Below are positions 45,673 to 45,967 of a stretch of 45,967 nucleotides of DNA, in pieces. This DNA comes from Synechococcaceae cyanobacterium SM2_3_2 (GTDB lineage Bacteria; Cyanobacteriota; Cyanobacteriia; Thermostichales; Thermostichaceae). Each line of letters opens with the position of its first letter. Position 1 is the stretch's first letter. The notes beneath the pieces were generated by a model. The model did no database searches. It had not been told where the DNA came from and saw nothing but the letters and a program-made list of their open reading frames with translations. The stretch covers positions 1-45,967 of the forward strand of contig JAAUUM010000009.1 of assembly GCA_012031565.1 (NCBI GenBank). The letters run 5' to 3'. The position numbers and the translations under genes were made by a program.

Positions 45673-45967
45673 ATGCCCTCCCCTTCATCACAACTGGATC
45701 CCGTTGAGGTGGGTGATCTCGCTCCCAAGGCTGAGAGGTCAGGATCCCAAGATGCAGCTAATTTTCGGCAATCGCATCCCCATCAAGTGGGCAAAACTGA
45801 CGATCACAACCCCACCAGTTCACCGGAGGGCTTATCCTCAGGGGAGCCTGTCTTAGGGTCATCACCGCAGGGGTTAGGCTTTTGGGGGTTGGTGCGAGAG
45901 GATATCGCCTGTGTGTTTGACCGGGATCCGGCGGCTCGTAACCGATGGGAAGTGATGCTGACCTACC
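45673..45967 (+). CDS. cysE: Serine O-acetyltransferase, 3' truncated by window end
   Basis: Open frame to the window end: ...GLGFWGLVREDIACVFDRDPAARNRWEVMLTY resembles the CysE N-terminus (LREDIACVFERDPAARS..EVLLCYPG). Not in the supplied ORF track because it lacks a stop. Confidence 0.8.
   Translation, partial: MPSPSSQLDPVEVGDLAPKAERSGSQDAANFRQSHPHQVGKTDDHNPTSSPEGLSSGEPVLGSSPQGLGFWGLVREDIACVFDRDPAARNRWEVMLTY

Noticed and set aside
1-45967. GGGATCCC sites as transposon or restriction-modification island signal
   Set aside because: Sites are spread evenly through core genes in all codon phases with no linked transposase or restriction gene in the window; a genome-wide HIP-like bias fits better.

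Overview
The window is a stretch of cyanobacterial chromosome. This is inferred from Ycf46, Ycf35, DUF3143 and DUF3177 family proteins, cyanobacteriochrome-like GAF domains, HhoA-type protease, PyrR and peptide deformylase. It is densely coded on both strands and I saw no rRNA, tRNA, CRISPR array or transposase. Most genes are housekeeping: aroB (5' truncated by the window edge), rpmF, ycf46/ycf35, trxA, sufE, rsfS, gltA, lepB, sucC, pyrR, rsmH, rdgB, def, grxD/bolA, an HtrA-like protease, an M50-CBS protease, a CNNM/hemolysin-type CBS protein, and the start of cysE at the right edge. The main points for a second look are: (1) a very strong excess of the palindrome GGGATCCC (core GGATCC), analogous to HIP1; (2) many unrelated local tandem micro-duplications (units about 11-18 bp), mostly in intergenic gaps; (3) three genes each apparently broken by loss of a single nucleotide (an ABC permease, a GAF/PAS-GGDEF-EAL protein, an EcsC-like protein); (4) a tandem-GAF histidine kinase with cyanobacteriochrome-type cysteines; (5) a 1143-aa TIGR03032-GT2-TPR-glycosyltransferase fusion; (6) an S41-peptidase-like protein that appears to lack its catalytic residues. 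I found no unambiguous new defence or mobile system. All calls come from reading the sequence and recalling family motifs; no database search was run.
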